A stretch of 64,000 bases of DNA from Exilispira sp964581895 (GTDB lineage: Bacteria > Spirochaetota > JAAYUW01). The position numbers and the translations under genes are program-made. The notes beneath the pieces were generated by a model. That model was not told where the DNA came from, made no database searches, and was given only the letters and a program-made list of their open reading frames with translations. The stretch covers positions 248,001 to 312,000 of the forward strand of contig CAZOPR010000004.1 in the NCBI GenBank assembly GCA_964581895.1. The letters run 5' to 3'. Shown here in pieces: positions 9,844-18,261 of this stretch (position 1 is its first letter; the number at the start of each line of letters is the position of its first letter).

Positions 9844-10725
9844 ATGGAAGTAGTAAAAGGTAGAAGTCTTCTTTTTGATGCAGCAAGAAGAATATATAGA
9901 AATAGACTTGCAATGATTATGTTTGTTATCATTTTTTTTTATATTCTTATGGCTTTATATTCAGCTTTTAATGTAGGTCATATTTTTGAATTAGCAACAA
10001 ATCATATTGAAGATGTAAATAGATCATTTGTTCCTCCGTTTCAAGATAAATCTGCACCTTGTGGAACAGATATTTTTGGAAGAAATGTATTATATAGAGC
10101 TGTTTATGGTTCCAAGATTTCTATGTATTTAGGTTTTTTGACAATTTTAATACAGATCCCTATTGCTATCATCATGGGAGCCCTTGCCGGCTATTATGGT
10201 GGTTTCATTGATGATGCAATACAATATCTTATGTCTATAATATACTCAGTACCAGGTTTAATTATAATTCTTGCTTTTATTTTGTTAATGGGACCTTCTT
10301 TTTTAACAATAGCTTTAGCTTTTGCTTTAACAGGATGGGTTGGACTTGCAAGGGTTATAAGAGGTGCATTTATGCAGGCTAAAGAATTTGAATATGTCCT
10401 GGCTGCAAGAACCTTAGGGGCAAAAGATGGAAGAATTATATTCAAACATATATTACCAAATGTCTTTCATTATGTCATTATTTCAGCAATTTTAACATTT
10501 GCTGGAGTAATAATGTCAGAAGTATTACTCGCATATCTTGGACTTTCAATTGTTGGAGTTCCAACATGGGGTACAATGATTGCAGATGCTTCACAAGAGG
10601 TTAGTGCTGGAAGATGGCAAAATTTTTTAGGAGCAGTTCCTTTTATATGGTTGTTTATACTTGCATTAAACCTCATAGGAGATGCTCTTAGAGATGCTCT
10701 TGACCCAAGACTTAGAAACCTATAA
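9844..10725 (+). CDS. Oligopeptide/dipeptide ABC transporter permease (DppC/OppC type)
   Basis: 293 residues, 19 bases after the DppB-type gene with AAGGAG before the ATG. Typical DppC layout: a short cytoplasmic N-terminus and first membrane helix, the conserved periplasmic PCGTDIFGRNVLYRAVYGSK segment, then a five-helix core. The EAA motif is EYVLAARTLGAKDGRIIFKH, and the C-terminus closes with GDALRDALDPRLRNL. It forms the heterodimeric channel with the upstream permease. Confidence 0.95.
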   Translation: MEVVKGRSLLFDAARRIYRNRLAMIMFVIIFFYILMALYSAFNVGHIFELATNHIEDVNRSFVPPFQDKSAPCGTDIFGRNVLYRAVYGSKISMYLGFLTILIQIPIAIIMGALAGYYGGFIDDAIQYLMSIIYSVPGLIIILAFILLMGPSFLTIALAFALTGWVGLARVIRGAFMQAKEFEYVLAARTLGAKDGRIIFKHILPNVFHYVIISAILTFAGVIMSEVLLAYLGLSIVGVPTWGTMIADASQEVSAGRWQNFLGAVPFIWLFILALNLIGDALRDALDPRLRNL

Positions 10726-10752
10726 TTTAACAGATTAATTAAGGAGATAAAA

Positions 10753-11739
10753 ATGTCTACTAATATAGATAAATCATCAAAACTTCTTGAGGTAAAGAAT
10801 TTGAAAACTTTTTTCTTTACAGAAGAAGGTGTAGTAAAAGCCGTAAATGATGTTTCATTTGAAGTTGGTGAAGGAGAAACATTGGGGTTGGTTGGAGAAT
10901 CTGGATGTGGTAAATCTGTAACCTCCTTATCTATAATGAAACTTATTCCAAATCCACCTGGAAAAATCATTTCTGGTCAGATTTTTTTTGATGGTCAGGA
11001 TATAGTTAATATATCTGAAAATGAGATGCACAATATAAGAGGAAATAAAATTTCTATGATCTTCCAGGAACCGATGACTGCCTTAAATCCAGTATTTACA
11101 GTAGGTCATCAGATTTCTGAAGTTTTTACACTTCATCAGAAAATTTCTAAAAAAGAGGCTAAAGAAAAAACAATAGAATTACTTAAAATTGTTGGTATTC
11201 CTGAACCTGAAAAAAGATTTACTCAATATCCATTTGAACTTTCGGGTGGTATGAGACAAAGAGTTATGATAGCCATGGCTTTGACATGCAACCCAAAACT
11301 TTTAATTGCGGATGAACCTACTACAGCACTTGATGTAACTATTCAAGCTCAAATTCTTGAACTTATAAAAGAAATGCAAAAGAAGTTTAATTCTGCTGTC
11401 ATTTTAATAACTCATGACCTGGCTGTTATCGCTGAAACAGTAGATTATGTTGCAGTAATGTATGCTGGTGTAATTGTTGAAAAAACAGAAGTAAAAAGAT
11501 TATTTAAGAATCCGATGCATCCTTATACTATAGGTTTACTTAATTCTATACCTATCCTTGGTCAAAGAGGTAAAGAATTACAGGAAATTCCAGGAAGAGT
11601 ACCAAATCTTATAGATTTGCCAAAAGGATGTTATTTTGCTGATAGATGTAATAAAAGAATGCCAATTTGTTCTCAGCAAGAATGTGAACTTAAAGAAGTT
11701 GAACCCGGGCACTTTGTAAGATGTTTTCTTTATAATTAA
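10753..11739 (+). CDS. Oligopeptide/dipeptide ABC transporter ATPase (DppD/OppD type)
   Basis: 328 residues with AAGGAG before the ATG. ABC ATPase motifs in order: Walker A GESGCGKS (about 41-48), Q-loop MIFQEPMTALNP, signature LSGGMRQR, Walker B LLIADEPTTALD and H-loop ITHDLAV. The C-terminal oligopeptide-transporter extension carries the expected cysteines (GCYFADRCNKRMPICSQQEC) that hold a 4Fe-4S cluster in relatives. Energises peptide import with the DppF-type partner encoded next. Confidence 0.95.
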   Translation: MSTNIDKSSKLLEVKNLKTFFFTEEGVVKAVNDVSFEVGEGETLGLVGESGCGKSVTSLSIMKLIPNPPGKIISGQIFFDGQDIVNISENEMHNIRGNKISMIFQEPMTALNPVFTVGHQISEVFTLHQKISKKEAKEKTIELLKIVGIPEPEKRFTQYPFELSGGMRQRVMIAMALTCNPKLLIADEPTTALDVTIQAQILELIKEMQKKFNSAVILITHDLAVIAETVDYVAVMYAGVIVEKTEVKRLFKNPMHPYTIGLLNSIPILGQRGKELQEIPGRVPNLIDLPKGCYFADRCNKRMPICSQQECELKEVEPGHFVRCFLYN

Positions 11740-11767
11740 TTTCAGATTTTATTAAAGGAGAAATTAA

Positions 11768-12877
11768 ATGGAAAATACTAATCCATATCTTGTTGAATTA
11801 TATGATCTAAGAACTTATTTCCCAATAAAAGCAGGTATTATAAAAAGAACAGTTGGCTATGTTAAGGCAGTTGATGGTGTTTCTTTTAAGATTAAAAGAG
11901 GAAAAACTCTTGGTTTAGTTGGAGAATCAGGTTGTGGAAAAACAACAGTAGGAAGAACCATTGTAGGCTTATATAAGCCACATGAAGGCGAAATGTTTTT
12001 CGATGTCCCAACTGAAATTACTTCTGAAATTATATCTTTGCAGCAACAGTATAAAACGATGTTAAAACAGAAAAAAAATAATGACGAATTTAAACAGATT
12101 TCAACAAGACTAAAAGAACTTAGAAAAAAATATGATATCTATGCTTATTCAAAAGAAAGATTAAGACAAGCAAGAGTAAATTTTCAAATGGTCTTTCAGG
12201 ATCCTTATGGTTCATTGAGTCCTAGAATGACAGTTGGTGATATTATAGCCGAAGGTTTAGATATACATAAAAAGTATTCTTCTAAAAAAGAAAGAAAACT
12301 TATTTTACAGGATTTAATGGAAAGAGTTGGACTTGATCCTCAATATATAAACAGATATCCTCATGAATTTTCCGGTGGTCAAAGACAAAGAATAGGTATT
12401 GCAAGAGCTATAGCATTAAAACCAAAACTTTTAGTTCTTGATGAGCCTGTATCTGCTCTTGATGTATCAATTCAGACACAGATATTAAAACTTTTAAATA
12501 AACTAAAAGATGAATTTGGTTTAACATATCTTTTTATTGCACATAATCTTTCTGTAGTAGAGTATTTTTCTGATGATATAGCTGTAATGTATCTTGGGAA
12601 AATAGTTGAAATAGCCTCTAAAAATGAATTGTACGACAACAAAATGCATCCTTATTCTCAAGCTCTTATTTCTGCTGTTCCTGTTCCAGATCCTGAAAGG
12701 AAAAGAGATCAAAGAATAATATTAACAGGAGATGTTCCATCTCCAATAAATCCACCACAAGGATGTAATTTCCATCCAAGATGTAGGCATAAGATGGATA
12801 TATGCTCTAAGGAAGAACCACCAATGATAGAAGTTTCAAAGGATCATTTTGTTGCTTGCTGGTTATATAATAAATAG
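11768..12877 (+). CDS. Oligopeptide/dipeptide ABC transporter ATPase (DppF/OppF type) with helical insertion
   Basis: 369 residues, longer than the ~320-335 typical of the family. Walker A GESGCGKT is at residues 52-59, Q-loop FQMVFQDPYGSLSPRM at 139-154, signature FSGGQRQR near 202, Walker B LLVLDEPVSALD, and the C-terminal Cys motif GCNFHPRCRHKMDIC. Between the strand after Walker A and the Q-loop (about residues 80-128) there is an extra, highly charged, probably helical segment rich in Lys, Gln and Glu, which accounts for the length. Last gene of the Opp operon, followed by a strong terminator. Confidence 0.94.
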   Translation: MENTNPYLVELYDLRTYFPIKAGIIKRTVGYVKAVDGVSFKIKRGKTLGLVGESGCGKTTVGRTIVGLYKPHEGEMFFDVPTEITSEIISLQQQYKTMLKQKKNNDEFKQISTRLKELRKKYDIYAYSKERLRQARVNFQMVFQDPYGSLSPRMTVGDIIAEGLDIHKKYSSKKERKLILQDLMERVGLDPQYINRYPHEFSGGQRQRIGIARAIALKPKLLVLDEPVSALDVSIQTQILKLLNKLKDEFGLTYLFIAHNLSVVEYFSDDIAVMYLGKIVEIASKNELYDNKMHPYSQALISAVPVPDPERKRDQRIILTGDVPSPINPPQGCNFHPRCRHKMDICSKEEPPMIEVSKDHFVACWLYNK

Positions 12878-12910
12878 GTCAGTTATATAATAGATAGATC
12901 AATAATATAA

Positions 12911-12950
12911 AAAAAGGGGTTATCCAAGATAAAGGATAATCCCTTTTTTT
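12911..12950 (+). terminator. Rho-independent terminator of the Opp operon
   Basis: A ten-pair stem, GGGGTTATCC with GGATAATCCC (one G-T pair), around an eight-base loop, preceded by an A-run and followed by eight T. It lies 33 bases after the stop of the last ABC gene. Because A- and T-runs flank both sides it could work in both directions. Confidence 0.93.
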
Positions 12951-12996
12951 ATTATGATTCCCTTTTTTGATCATCATTTTTTAATCATGCACCTTT

Positions 12997-13141
12997 TAAA
13001 AATAAAAGCTTTTTCAAAAGTATATTAACTTTTCTAAAAATAAAAGCTTTTTAAAAAGTACTAGCTTTTCTAAAAATAAAAGCTTTTTCAAAAGTATTAA
13101 CTTTTTTAAAATAAAAAGCATTTTCAAAAAGTTGGACTTTA
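12997..13141. repeat. Four imperfect ~36-bp AT-rich tandem repeats with internal palindromes
   Basis: Four head-to-tail units begin near 12997, 13035, 13071 and 13107, with lengths about 38, 36, 36 and 35. Units 1-3 share TAAAAATAAAAGCTTTTT and each ends in ACTTTT or GCTTTT. The unit contains the perfect palindrome AAAAGCTTTT and a small hairpin of the type AAAAGT-ATTA-ACTTTT. Unit 4 is the most diverged. The array lies between the Opp terminator and a membrane protein gene; the rest of the gap to 13298 is plain AT-rich sequence with nothing recognisable. Confidence 0.8.
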
Positions 13142-13298
13142 TACTAAAATTGAGGTTCAAATTATATCAATAAATAATTTACATAAAAAAAAAATATAAT
13201 AAACTAAATGCAAATAGAAAACAATAGAAATTTTAGATAAAAATAGAAATAAAATAATATATATAAAAAAAATTTATAATTGAAATTAAAGGATTAAT

Positions 13299-13811
13299 AT
13301 GTTCTTTGAAATATATGTCAATATAAAAAAGGAATTACTAATTTTTCGAATGAAAATAATAACAAGAGTATTATCTACAATTTTTTTTATTTCTCTTTTA
13401 GCTATGTTAATTTTTAATTTTTCAGTTTCTGAAATATTAGAGTATTACTTTTTTCAAAAAATATTTCTTTTTATTATAATCTTCCTTTCCTTTTTAGGTA
13501 CATTTTATTTGGATGAAATAAAATTTTCAAAAAAAGATAATAAGATAGTTATTAAAAAAGGTTTTTTGTTTTTATTCAAAAAATATAAATATGATTTTGA
13601 CGATTTTCAAGCGGTTGTATTTAGAAAAACATTAAAGATGCCAAATCCTTTAATTTTCCAATTTTCAGAAAAATATTTTTATTTGTTTGGATTTCAAATT
13701 AAAGATAAAATAATAATAATAGAAAATAGGTTAAATGAAGAAAAATTTAATGAATTTTTAAATATCTTTAAAACTTTTTTCCCAAAGCAAAGTGAAATGA
13801 AAAGTGTTTAA
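13299..13811 (+). CDS. Small membrane protein of unknown function
   Basis: 170 residues; AAAGGA lies before the ATG. Two hydrophobic segments (about 28-48 and 53-70) are followed by a soluble, lysine-rich, beta-looking domain of ~95 residues (KIVIKKGFLFLFKKYKYDFDDFQAVVF), reminiscent of bacterial PH-like domains carried behind a two-helix hairpin. No catalytic motif is visible. Upstream lies the tandem repeat array; downstream is a chemoreceptor gene with its own promoter candidate. Function not recognised. Confidence 0.65.
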   Translation: MFFEIYVNIKKELLIFRMKIITRVLSTIFFISLLAMLIFNFSVSEILEYYFFQKIFLFIIIFLSFLGTFYLDEIKFSKKDNKIVIKKGFLFLFKKYKYDFDDFQAVVFRKTLKMPNPLIFQFSEKYFYLFGFQIKDKIIIIENRLNEEKFNEFLNIFKTFFPKQSEMKSV

Positions 13812-13844
13812 TAATATTTAAATAAAAATATTTTAGTTTATGAA

Positions 13845-13872
13845 TAAATATTTGTAAGTTTTTTTTCGATAC
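13845..13872 (+). promoter_or_regulatory. Candidate sigma-28-like promoter of the chemoreceptor gene
   Basis: TAAA at 13845, sixteen bases, then TTCGATAC at 13865. This resembles the flagellar sigma-28 consensus TAAA-N15-GCCGATAA and matches the TAAA-N16-nnCGATA arrangement before the first flagellin. The start codon is about 40 bases downstream. Confidence 0.45.
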
Positions 13873-13912
13873 TTAAAACATAAAAAGCATAATAAAATAA
13901 AGAAGTGTAAAT

Positions 13913-15436
13913 ATGAAATTAAGAAATAATTTGCTTATCTTCTTAATACCTTTAATTATAGTACTTATGGTTCTTTCTGGAGTATTGATATATCAAATGG
14001 TAAAATCTTATGCCATAAACTTAATTGAGCTTTCATTGCAGACCAAATTTGATGATATAGATGGTTATGTTATAAGAATTAAAGAATTAGGGGCTCAATT
14101 TGACATTTCTGAAGATCAGGTAAAATCTATGGTAAGTACCTATGTAATAAACAATCAAATTGGTCAAAAAGGATATGCTGGTATTTATGATTTTAATGGT
14201 GAAAGGTTATATTATAATATTTCCTCAAAGATAAAAAAAGAAGATGTTGAAAGCCCAATTTTTACAGCATTAGAAAAATATTCTAATTTTCCAGGGAAGA
14301 CTATTCAATTTAATTACAATGAAGATAAATACCATGCAAAATTCATGAAATTGCATGATTGGAACTGGTATTTAGTCATAGGAGCTTCAGATTCTGAATA
14401 TTTAGCTCCAATCCAGACTTTGATAGAATATATAGCTATTATTGTCGGTTCTCTTGTTCTTTTAGCAAGTATAGTTGTTTTTATCCTTTCTGCTCAAGTT
14501 TCAAAACCAATATCTCAGCTTCAAAAAGGGATGAAAAATATACTTGAAACAAATACATTTACTAAAATTGAGATAAAAAATTCTAGAATAGATGAAGTCA
14601 ACACATTAAAAGATTCTATTAACACTTTGATAGAATCTTTTTCAATTATAATTTCAGATGTCAAGCAAGAATTTTCAATTCTTGAAAAACTTATTGAAGA
14701 TAATGTTCAAATATCGTCTAAAATCGAATCAGCAATTTCTCATTTCTCTGATTTAATTAAAGATATTATGGTTTCTATAGAAGAAGTTGTCTCACATAAT
14801 ACAGAAATAGTAGAAAAAATAAATGAAGTTGCGAGTGAGTCTAAAATTAGTTTGATTACTGTAGAAAATAGCTCGGCTGTCTTAAATGACTTTAAATTAA
14901 AAACACAAAATCTTATTAAGCAAATTGAAAGTATGACAAACGCAGTAACTTCGATTTCAGAAATATCTGATCAGACAAATTTATTGTCTTTAAATGCAGC
15001 AATCGAATCAGCAAAAGCTGGTGAGATTGGTAAAGGATTTGAAGTAGTCTCATCTGAAATCAGAAAACTTGCTGATGAATCAGATAAAATAACTAAAAAC
15101 ATTTCAAAAACCATAAAGCAACTTAAAAATGAACTTAGAGACTTTTTGGAAAAATATCAACAACTTTATGAATCCTTTATAAAAATACAGAATGATATTA
15201 CTAGGATTTCTGATATCAATACCTTTGTTAATAATGCTTCAGAAAGTCAAAAAGCTAATCTTGATAGAATAGCTGATTCGATTTCGGAAATTAATATAAA
15301 ATTTGAAGAGTTTAAGGTAATTGGTGATCAGTTGCTATCAGATTCAAAAGAAACAAGAAATGCCATAGATAATCTTTTAGGTATGGTATCTAAATATAAA
15401 ACAGATATTGAAAACGAAGAAATCGTAAAAAATTAA
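13913..15436 (+). CDS. Methyl-accepting chemotaxis protein with Cache sensor
   Basis: 507 residues. A membrane helix (about 8-29) leads to a periplasmic single-Cache-like domain (GQKGYAGIYDFNGERLYYN, FMKLHDWNWYLVIGA), then a second helix (about 168-195), HAMP (SKPISQLQKGMKN) and the coiled-coil signalling domain. The hairpin tip ISDQTNLLSLNAAIESAKAG with GKGFEVVSSEIRKLADES is diagnostic. Ser replaces the common Ala in NLLALNAAIE. It sends ligand signals to CheA-CheW, not in this window. A receiver protein follows 25 bases later, then CheX, so this is a chemotaxis cluster. A sigma-28-like promoter candidate lies upstream. Confidence 0.95.
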   Translation: MKLRNNLLIFLIPLIIVLMVLSGVLIYQMVKSYAINLIELSLQTKFDDIDGYVIRIKELGAQFDISEDQVKSMVSTYVINNQIGQKGYAGIYDFNGERLYYNISSKIKKEDVESPIFTALEKYSNFPGKTIQFNYNEDKYHAKFMKLHDWNWYLVIGASDSEYLAPIQTLIEYIAIIVGSLVLLASIVVFILSAQVSKPISQLQKGMKNILETNTFTKIEIKNSRIDEVNTLKDSINTLIESFSIIISDVKQEFSILEKLIEDNVQISSKIESAISHFSDLIKDIMVSIEEVVSHNTEIVEKINEVASESKISLITVENSSAVLNDFKLKTQNLIKQIESMTNAVTSISEISDQTNLLSLNAAIESAKAGEIGKGFEVVSSEIRKLADESDKITKNISKTIKQLKNELRDFLEKYQQLYESFIKIQNDITRISDINTFVNNASESQKANLDRIADSISEINIKFEEFKVIGDQLLSDSKETRNAIDNLLGMVSKYKTDIENEEIVKN

Positions 15437-15461
15437 CCTTTGATTCTTGCTGGATTTATTT

Positions 15462-15797
15462 ATGTTAAATATTTTAATATTAGATGATGAAGAATATATT
15501 GCGAAATTAATTTCTAAATTAGCTCTCAAAAAAGGACATAATGTTCAAATAGCTGATAATTTTAATTCAGCCTATGAATTAATAAAAAGAGATAATCTGT
15601 TTGATTATGTTTTTATAGATTATAATATAGAAAAAAATGAATTAAATAACCTTACTGAATTTATAAAATCAAAGAATAAAAATTGCCAGGTTATTATTAT
15701 GTCTGGGCTAACTGAGCAAGAAATCAGCGAATCTATAAAATACGACAAGTTTATATTTAAGCCAGATTTAGTAGATATAATTAATAAGATTTTATAA
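15462..15797 (+). CDS. Stand-alone response regulator receiver domain
   Basis: 111 residues from the ATG at 15462 (GGA about eight bases upstream; an in-frame TTG at 15447 is less likely). Single receiver fold: acidic pocket LDDEEY, phospho-acceptor Asp in FIDYNI, Ser in IMSG and Lys in FKPD. CheY-like in size, but the stretch after the phosphorylation site is divergent. No output domain. Lies directly after the chemoreceptor and before cheX, so a role in chemotaxis is the simplest reading. Confidence 0.85.
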   Translation: MLNILILDDEEYIAKLISKLALKKGHNVQIADNFNSAYELIKRDNLFDYVFIDYNIEKNELNNLTEFIKSKNKNCQVIIMSGLTEQEISESIKYDKFIFKPDLVDIINKIL

Positions 15798-15891
15798 TTT
15801 TTAAACTTATTGAAAAAGAACTTGAAAATAAAAATAAAATAATTATAATAGTTTTGTGATTAAAATAATTAGTAATTTAAAGGGGTTATAA

Positions 15892-16377
15892 ATGAAAACT
15901 ATAAAAGCTGAATATGTTAATCCTTTTATTAGTAATGCGATAGAGGTGTTTGAACAACTTGCAGGTGTTGAACTTACAAAATCAGATATGAAGCTAAAAT
16001 CAGATCCAACTCCAGATAATGATATATCTATTATAGTTGGAGTCGCAGGTTTCATAGAAGGGCAAGTAATATATTCTTTTAAGGAACATACAGCCGAAAG
16101 AATAGCTCAATGTATGATTTCTGATGAAAATAAAAGAAATGATACGGAAATGCTTAGAAGTGCTATTGCAGAGATGGCAAACATTATCACTGGAAGAGCA
16201 ACTATTAATTTATCAGGTCAAAGCAAGATGTTAAGTATTACACCTCCTACTATTGTAATTGGAAGAGATTATAACATACAATTTATAAAGATACATACTA
16301 TTGCAGTTTATTTTTCTTCTCGATTTGGCACAATTGAGATAAATATCGCATTAAGAGAAAGAGAAGAAACCAAATAA
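15892..16377 (+). CDS. cheX: Chemotaxis phosphatase CheX family protein
   Basis: 161 residues. Matches CheX/CheC-type proteins: opens with an N-terminal helix EYVNPFISNAIEVFEQLAGV, has the GVAGFIEGQVIYSF strand pair, and carries the catalytic ExxN-like helix AIAEMANIITGRA (Glu and Asn near residues 103-106). CheX dephosphorylates CheY-P, notably in spirochaetes and Thermotoga. GGGG precedes the ATG. The trmI gene begins two bases after its stop, so the two are cotranscribed. Confidence 0.88.
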   Translation: MKTIKAEYVNPFISNAIEVFEQLAGVELTKSDMKLKSDPTPDNDISIIVGVAGFIEGQVIYSFKEHTAERIAQCMISDENKRNDTEMLRSAIAEMANIITGRATINLSGQSKMLSITPPTIVIGRDYNIQFIKIHTIAVYFSSRFGTIEINIALREREETK

Positions 16378-16378
16378 G

Positions 16379-17170
16379 ATGATCAATTCTGGTGAATTTA
16401 TTCTTCTATTTCATTCATCACAAACTAAATTTCTTATTGAATATAAAGCTAATATAGAATTTAATTGTCATAAGGGGCAGATAATCCTTCCAGATAATCT
16501 TGAGTTTGGTCAAAAGTTGATTTCAAACAAAGGTTATATCTTTTATATTTTACCTCCAACCTTAAAAGATAGGGCAATGAAAGTAAAAAGATCCCATACT
16601 ATTATCTATCCTAAAGAAGCCCCAAGAATAATTTATGAACTCGGGATATTACCTGGGAAAAAAGTAGCAGAAATAGGTACTGGTTCTGGCGCTTTTACAA
16701 TGATACTTGCAGAAACTGTCGGAAAAGAAGGCAAAATAGTTACAATAGATATAAGTGAATTATCTCATAAGACTGCAAAAGCTAATATTTGTAGACTTGG
16801 TAGTAAAAACCTACTTGATAATATTGAGTTTATTTTATTTAAATCAGTTGAAGATCTTTATAACCTTGAAAACCAGGATATCCCTTATAATAATTATTTT
16901 GATGCAGTCTTTGTTGATATTCCAACCCCTTGGGAAGCTGTTCCACTGGTAAATAAATTACTTAAAAAAGGTTATAGATCTGGTTTTTTATCTCCTACTG
17001 TTGAGCAAGTAGCAAAAACTTATGAAGCTTTAGAACAAAATAACTTTATCAATTTAGATTGTTTTGAAATTCTTGAAAGGAATATGAAGATCAAAACAGG
17101 TCAATCCAGACCAGTCGATAGAATGATTGCCCATACAGCATACATATATTTCGCCTCTTCATCATTATAA
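16379..17170 (+). CDS. trmI: tRNA (adenine58-N1)-methyltransferase, TrmI type
   Basis: 263 residues. The N-terminal beta domain is followed by a Rossmann methyltransferase: AdoMet loop EIGTGSGAFTMILA near residue 99, the acidic TIDISELS, and DIPTPWEAVP at the catalytic position. The C-terminal motif RPVDRMIAHTAYI is typical of TrmI, which makes m1A58 in the T-loop of many tRNAs. It begins two bases after cheX. The pairing of a tRNA modification gene with a chemotaxis phosphatase is probably a matter of shared promoter. A GC-rich terminator follows at 17260. Confidence 0.92.
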   Translation: MINSGEFILLFHSSQTKFLIEYKANIEFNCHKGQIILPDNLEFGQKLISNKGYIFYILPPTLKDRAMKVKRSHTIIYPKEAPRIIYELGILPGKKVAEIGTGSGAFTMILAETVGKEGKIVTIDISELSHKTAKANICRLGSKNLLDNIEFILFKSVEDLYNLENQDIPYNNYFDAVFVDIPTPWEAVPLVNKLLKKGYRSGFLSPTVEQVAKTYEALEQNNFINLDCFEILERNMKIKTGQSRPVDRMIAHTAYIYFASSSL

Positions 17171-17259
17171 ATAAAAAATTTAATACTTTTTCCTTAAGAA
17201 AAAATTAAAAATACGATATTAATAATGATTATATCGTTAGATATAACCACCCTCCTAAA

Positions 17260-17291
17260 CCCTGCCAAGAACCACGGCAGGGCTTTTTTTT
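17260..17291 (+). terminator. Rho-independent terminator after cheX-trmI
   Basis: Perfect seven-pair GC-rich stem CCCTGCC/GGCAGGG with a nine-base loop (AAGAACCAC), then a C and eight T. It lies about 90 bases after the trmI stop. Confidence 0.9.
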
Positions 17292-17444
17292 AAATATTTA
17301 TTAAAAAAGAATGAAAAAAGAATGTGAAAATTATATAAAGATAAAAATTTATAAATAACTTTAAATGCAGATAGCTAAAAATTCGAAATGCAAAAAATCA
17401 TTGAAAAATCAAAAAGATTTGAATATTAAGAAAAAATAAGAGAA

Positions 17445-17469
17445 TAAAAAAAGCGGCATTTTATGCCGC
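17445..17469 (-). terminator. Terminator of tRNA-Glu (minus strand)
   Basis: Perfect seven-pair stem GCGGCAT/ATGCCGC with a three-base loop. Read on the minus strand it is followed by a T-run (the A-run at 17445-17452). It lies just after the tRNA 3' end. Confidence 0.9.
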
Positions 17470-17473
17470 CTAT

Positions 17474-17545
17474 TAGCCCATGGGAGAATCGAACTCCCGC
17501 TGCTAGATTGAAAATCTAGTGTCCTAACCACTAGACGAATGGGCC
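17474..17545 (-). tRNA. tRNA-Glu (anticodon TTC)
   Basis: Full cloverleaf on the minus strand. The acceptor stem GGCCCAT pairs with ATGGGCT (first pair G-U), the D-arm is GTCT/GGAC, the anticodon stem CTAGA/TCTAG encloses loop TTTTCAA with anticodon TTC, and the T-arm is GGGAG..CTCCC with loop TTCGATT. The 3' CCA is not encoded, so it must be added by a nucleotidyltransferase. Flanked by a matching promoter and terminator as a single-tRNA unit. Confidence 0.97.
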
Positions 17546-17556
17546 TTAACAAAGGG

Positions 17557-17584
17557 AATTTAACAAAGTAAAAATATTTGTCAA
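17557..17584 (-). promoter_or_regulatory. Promoter of tRNA-Glu (minus strand)
   Basis: On the minus strand a perfect -35 TTGACA (17579-17584) is followed after sixteen bases by TAAATT (17557-17562), a 4-of-6 match to the -10 consensus. The tRNA begins 11 bases later, which suits a start point near 17550. Confidence 0.6.
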
Positions 17585-17588
17585 GAAA

Positions 17589-18098
17589 CTATTTTTTTAA
17601 TAGATTTAATAAGTCTTTTTCTATTTTGCTTATGGCTTTAATAGAACCATCATATAAAGCATAAGCAAAGGCAATATCGGAAGACAAAGCATTTTCAGAT
17701 ATACCAGTATCAACACTGCTGAATTTGGATGTGGAATCGTTTAAAACAAAAACAGAAGTTATTACCTCTAATTTAACAGAGTATCCTGAAGAGGTTCTTG
17801 TATAACTAACAAGATTACTTTTTATTTCTAATAGATAATTTAAATCTTTTTCCTTGGCAACCTTAAAAGCCGCTTCTAAAGATAGAGGAAATTCAGTATA
17901 TACTTTTACACCTTTTACATTAAAATACTGAAAAAGGGAACTAGATGTATATTTTAAGGCAAGATTCGGTAAAACATTTATGGGATCATTGAAAAAAATC
18001 AGTAAATCATTATATAAAACAGAACTGTTTTGAAAAGATAAAAATGAAATCAAAGATATTACCAATAAAAATGAAATTAATAACTTTTTGTTATACAT
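17589..18098 (-). CDS. Exported protein of unknown function
   Basis: 169 residues. Signal peptide KKLLISFLLVISLISFLSF, then a short mixed alpha-beta domain; no lipobox cysteine. The middle part (LEVITSVFVLND) and the C-terminal helix (KAISKIEKDLLNLLKK) give it the look of small periplasmic lipoprotein-type domains, but no family is recognised. GAGG six bases before the ATG supports the start. Single gene between fabG and tRNA-Glu on the same strand. Confidence 0.65.
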   Translation of the reverse strand: MYNKKLLISFLLVISLISFLSFQNSSVLYNDLLIFFNDPINVLPNLALKYTSSSLFQYFNVKGVKVYTEFPLSLEAAFKVAKEKDLNYLLEIKSNLVSYTRTSSGYSVKLEVITSVFVLNDSTSKFSSVDTGISENALSSDIAFAYALYDGSIKAISKIEKDLLNLLKK

Positions 18099-18261
18099 AT
18101 TAATCCTCTACAAAGATTAAAAACATAACTAAAAAGATAAAAGATTTAACAGCAAAATTAAAATAAAAATGTTATAGTAACAATAAAAAATCAAAAATTA
18201 TAAACTAAATATATAGTTTAAAAATAATAAAAATTATCTTTATTGTCAACATAAAATAAAA

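Noticed and set aside
10470..10970. Minus-strand 166-codon frame inside the Opp genes
   Set aside because: It lies fully antisense to two well-supported ABC transporter genes and has no recognisable product.
12997..13141. Tandem repeats considered as a CRISPR array
   Set aside because: Units are head to tail with no unique spacers, differ from each other, and no cas genes are nearby.
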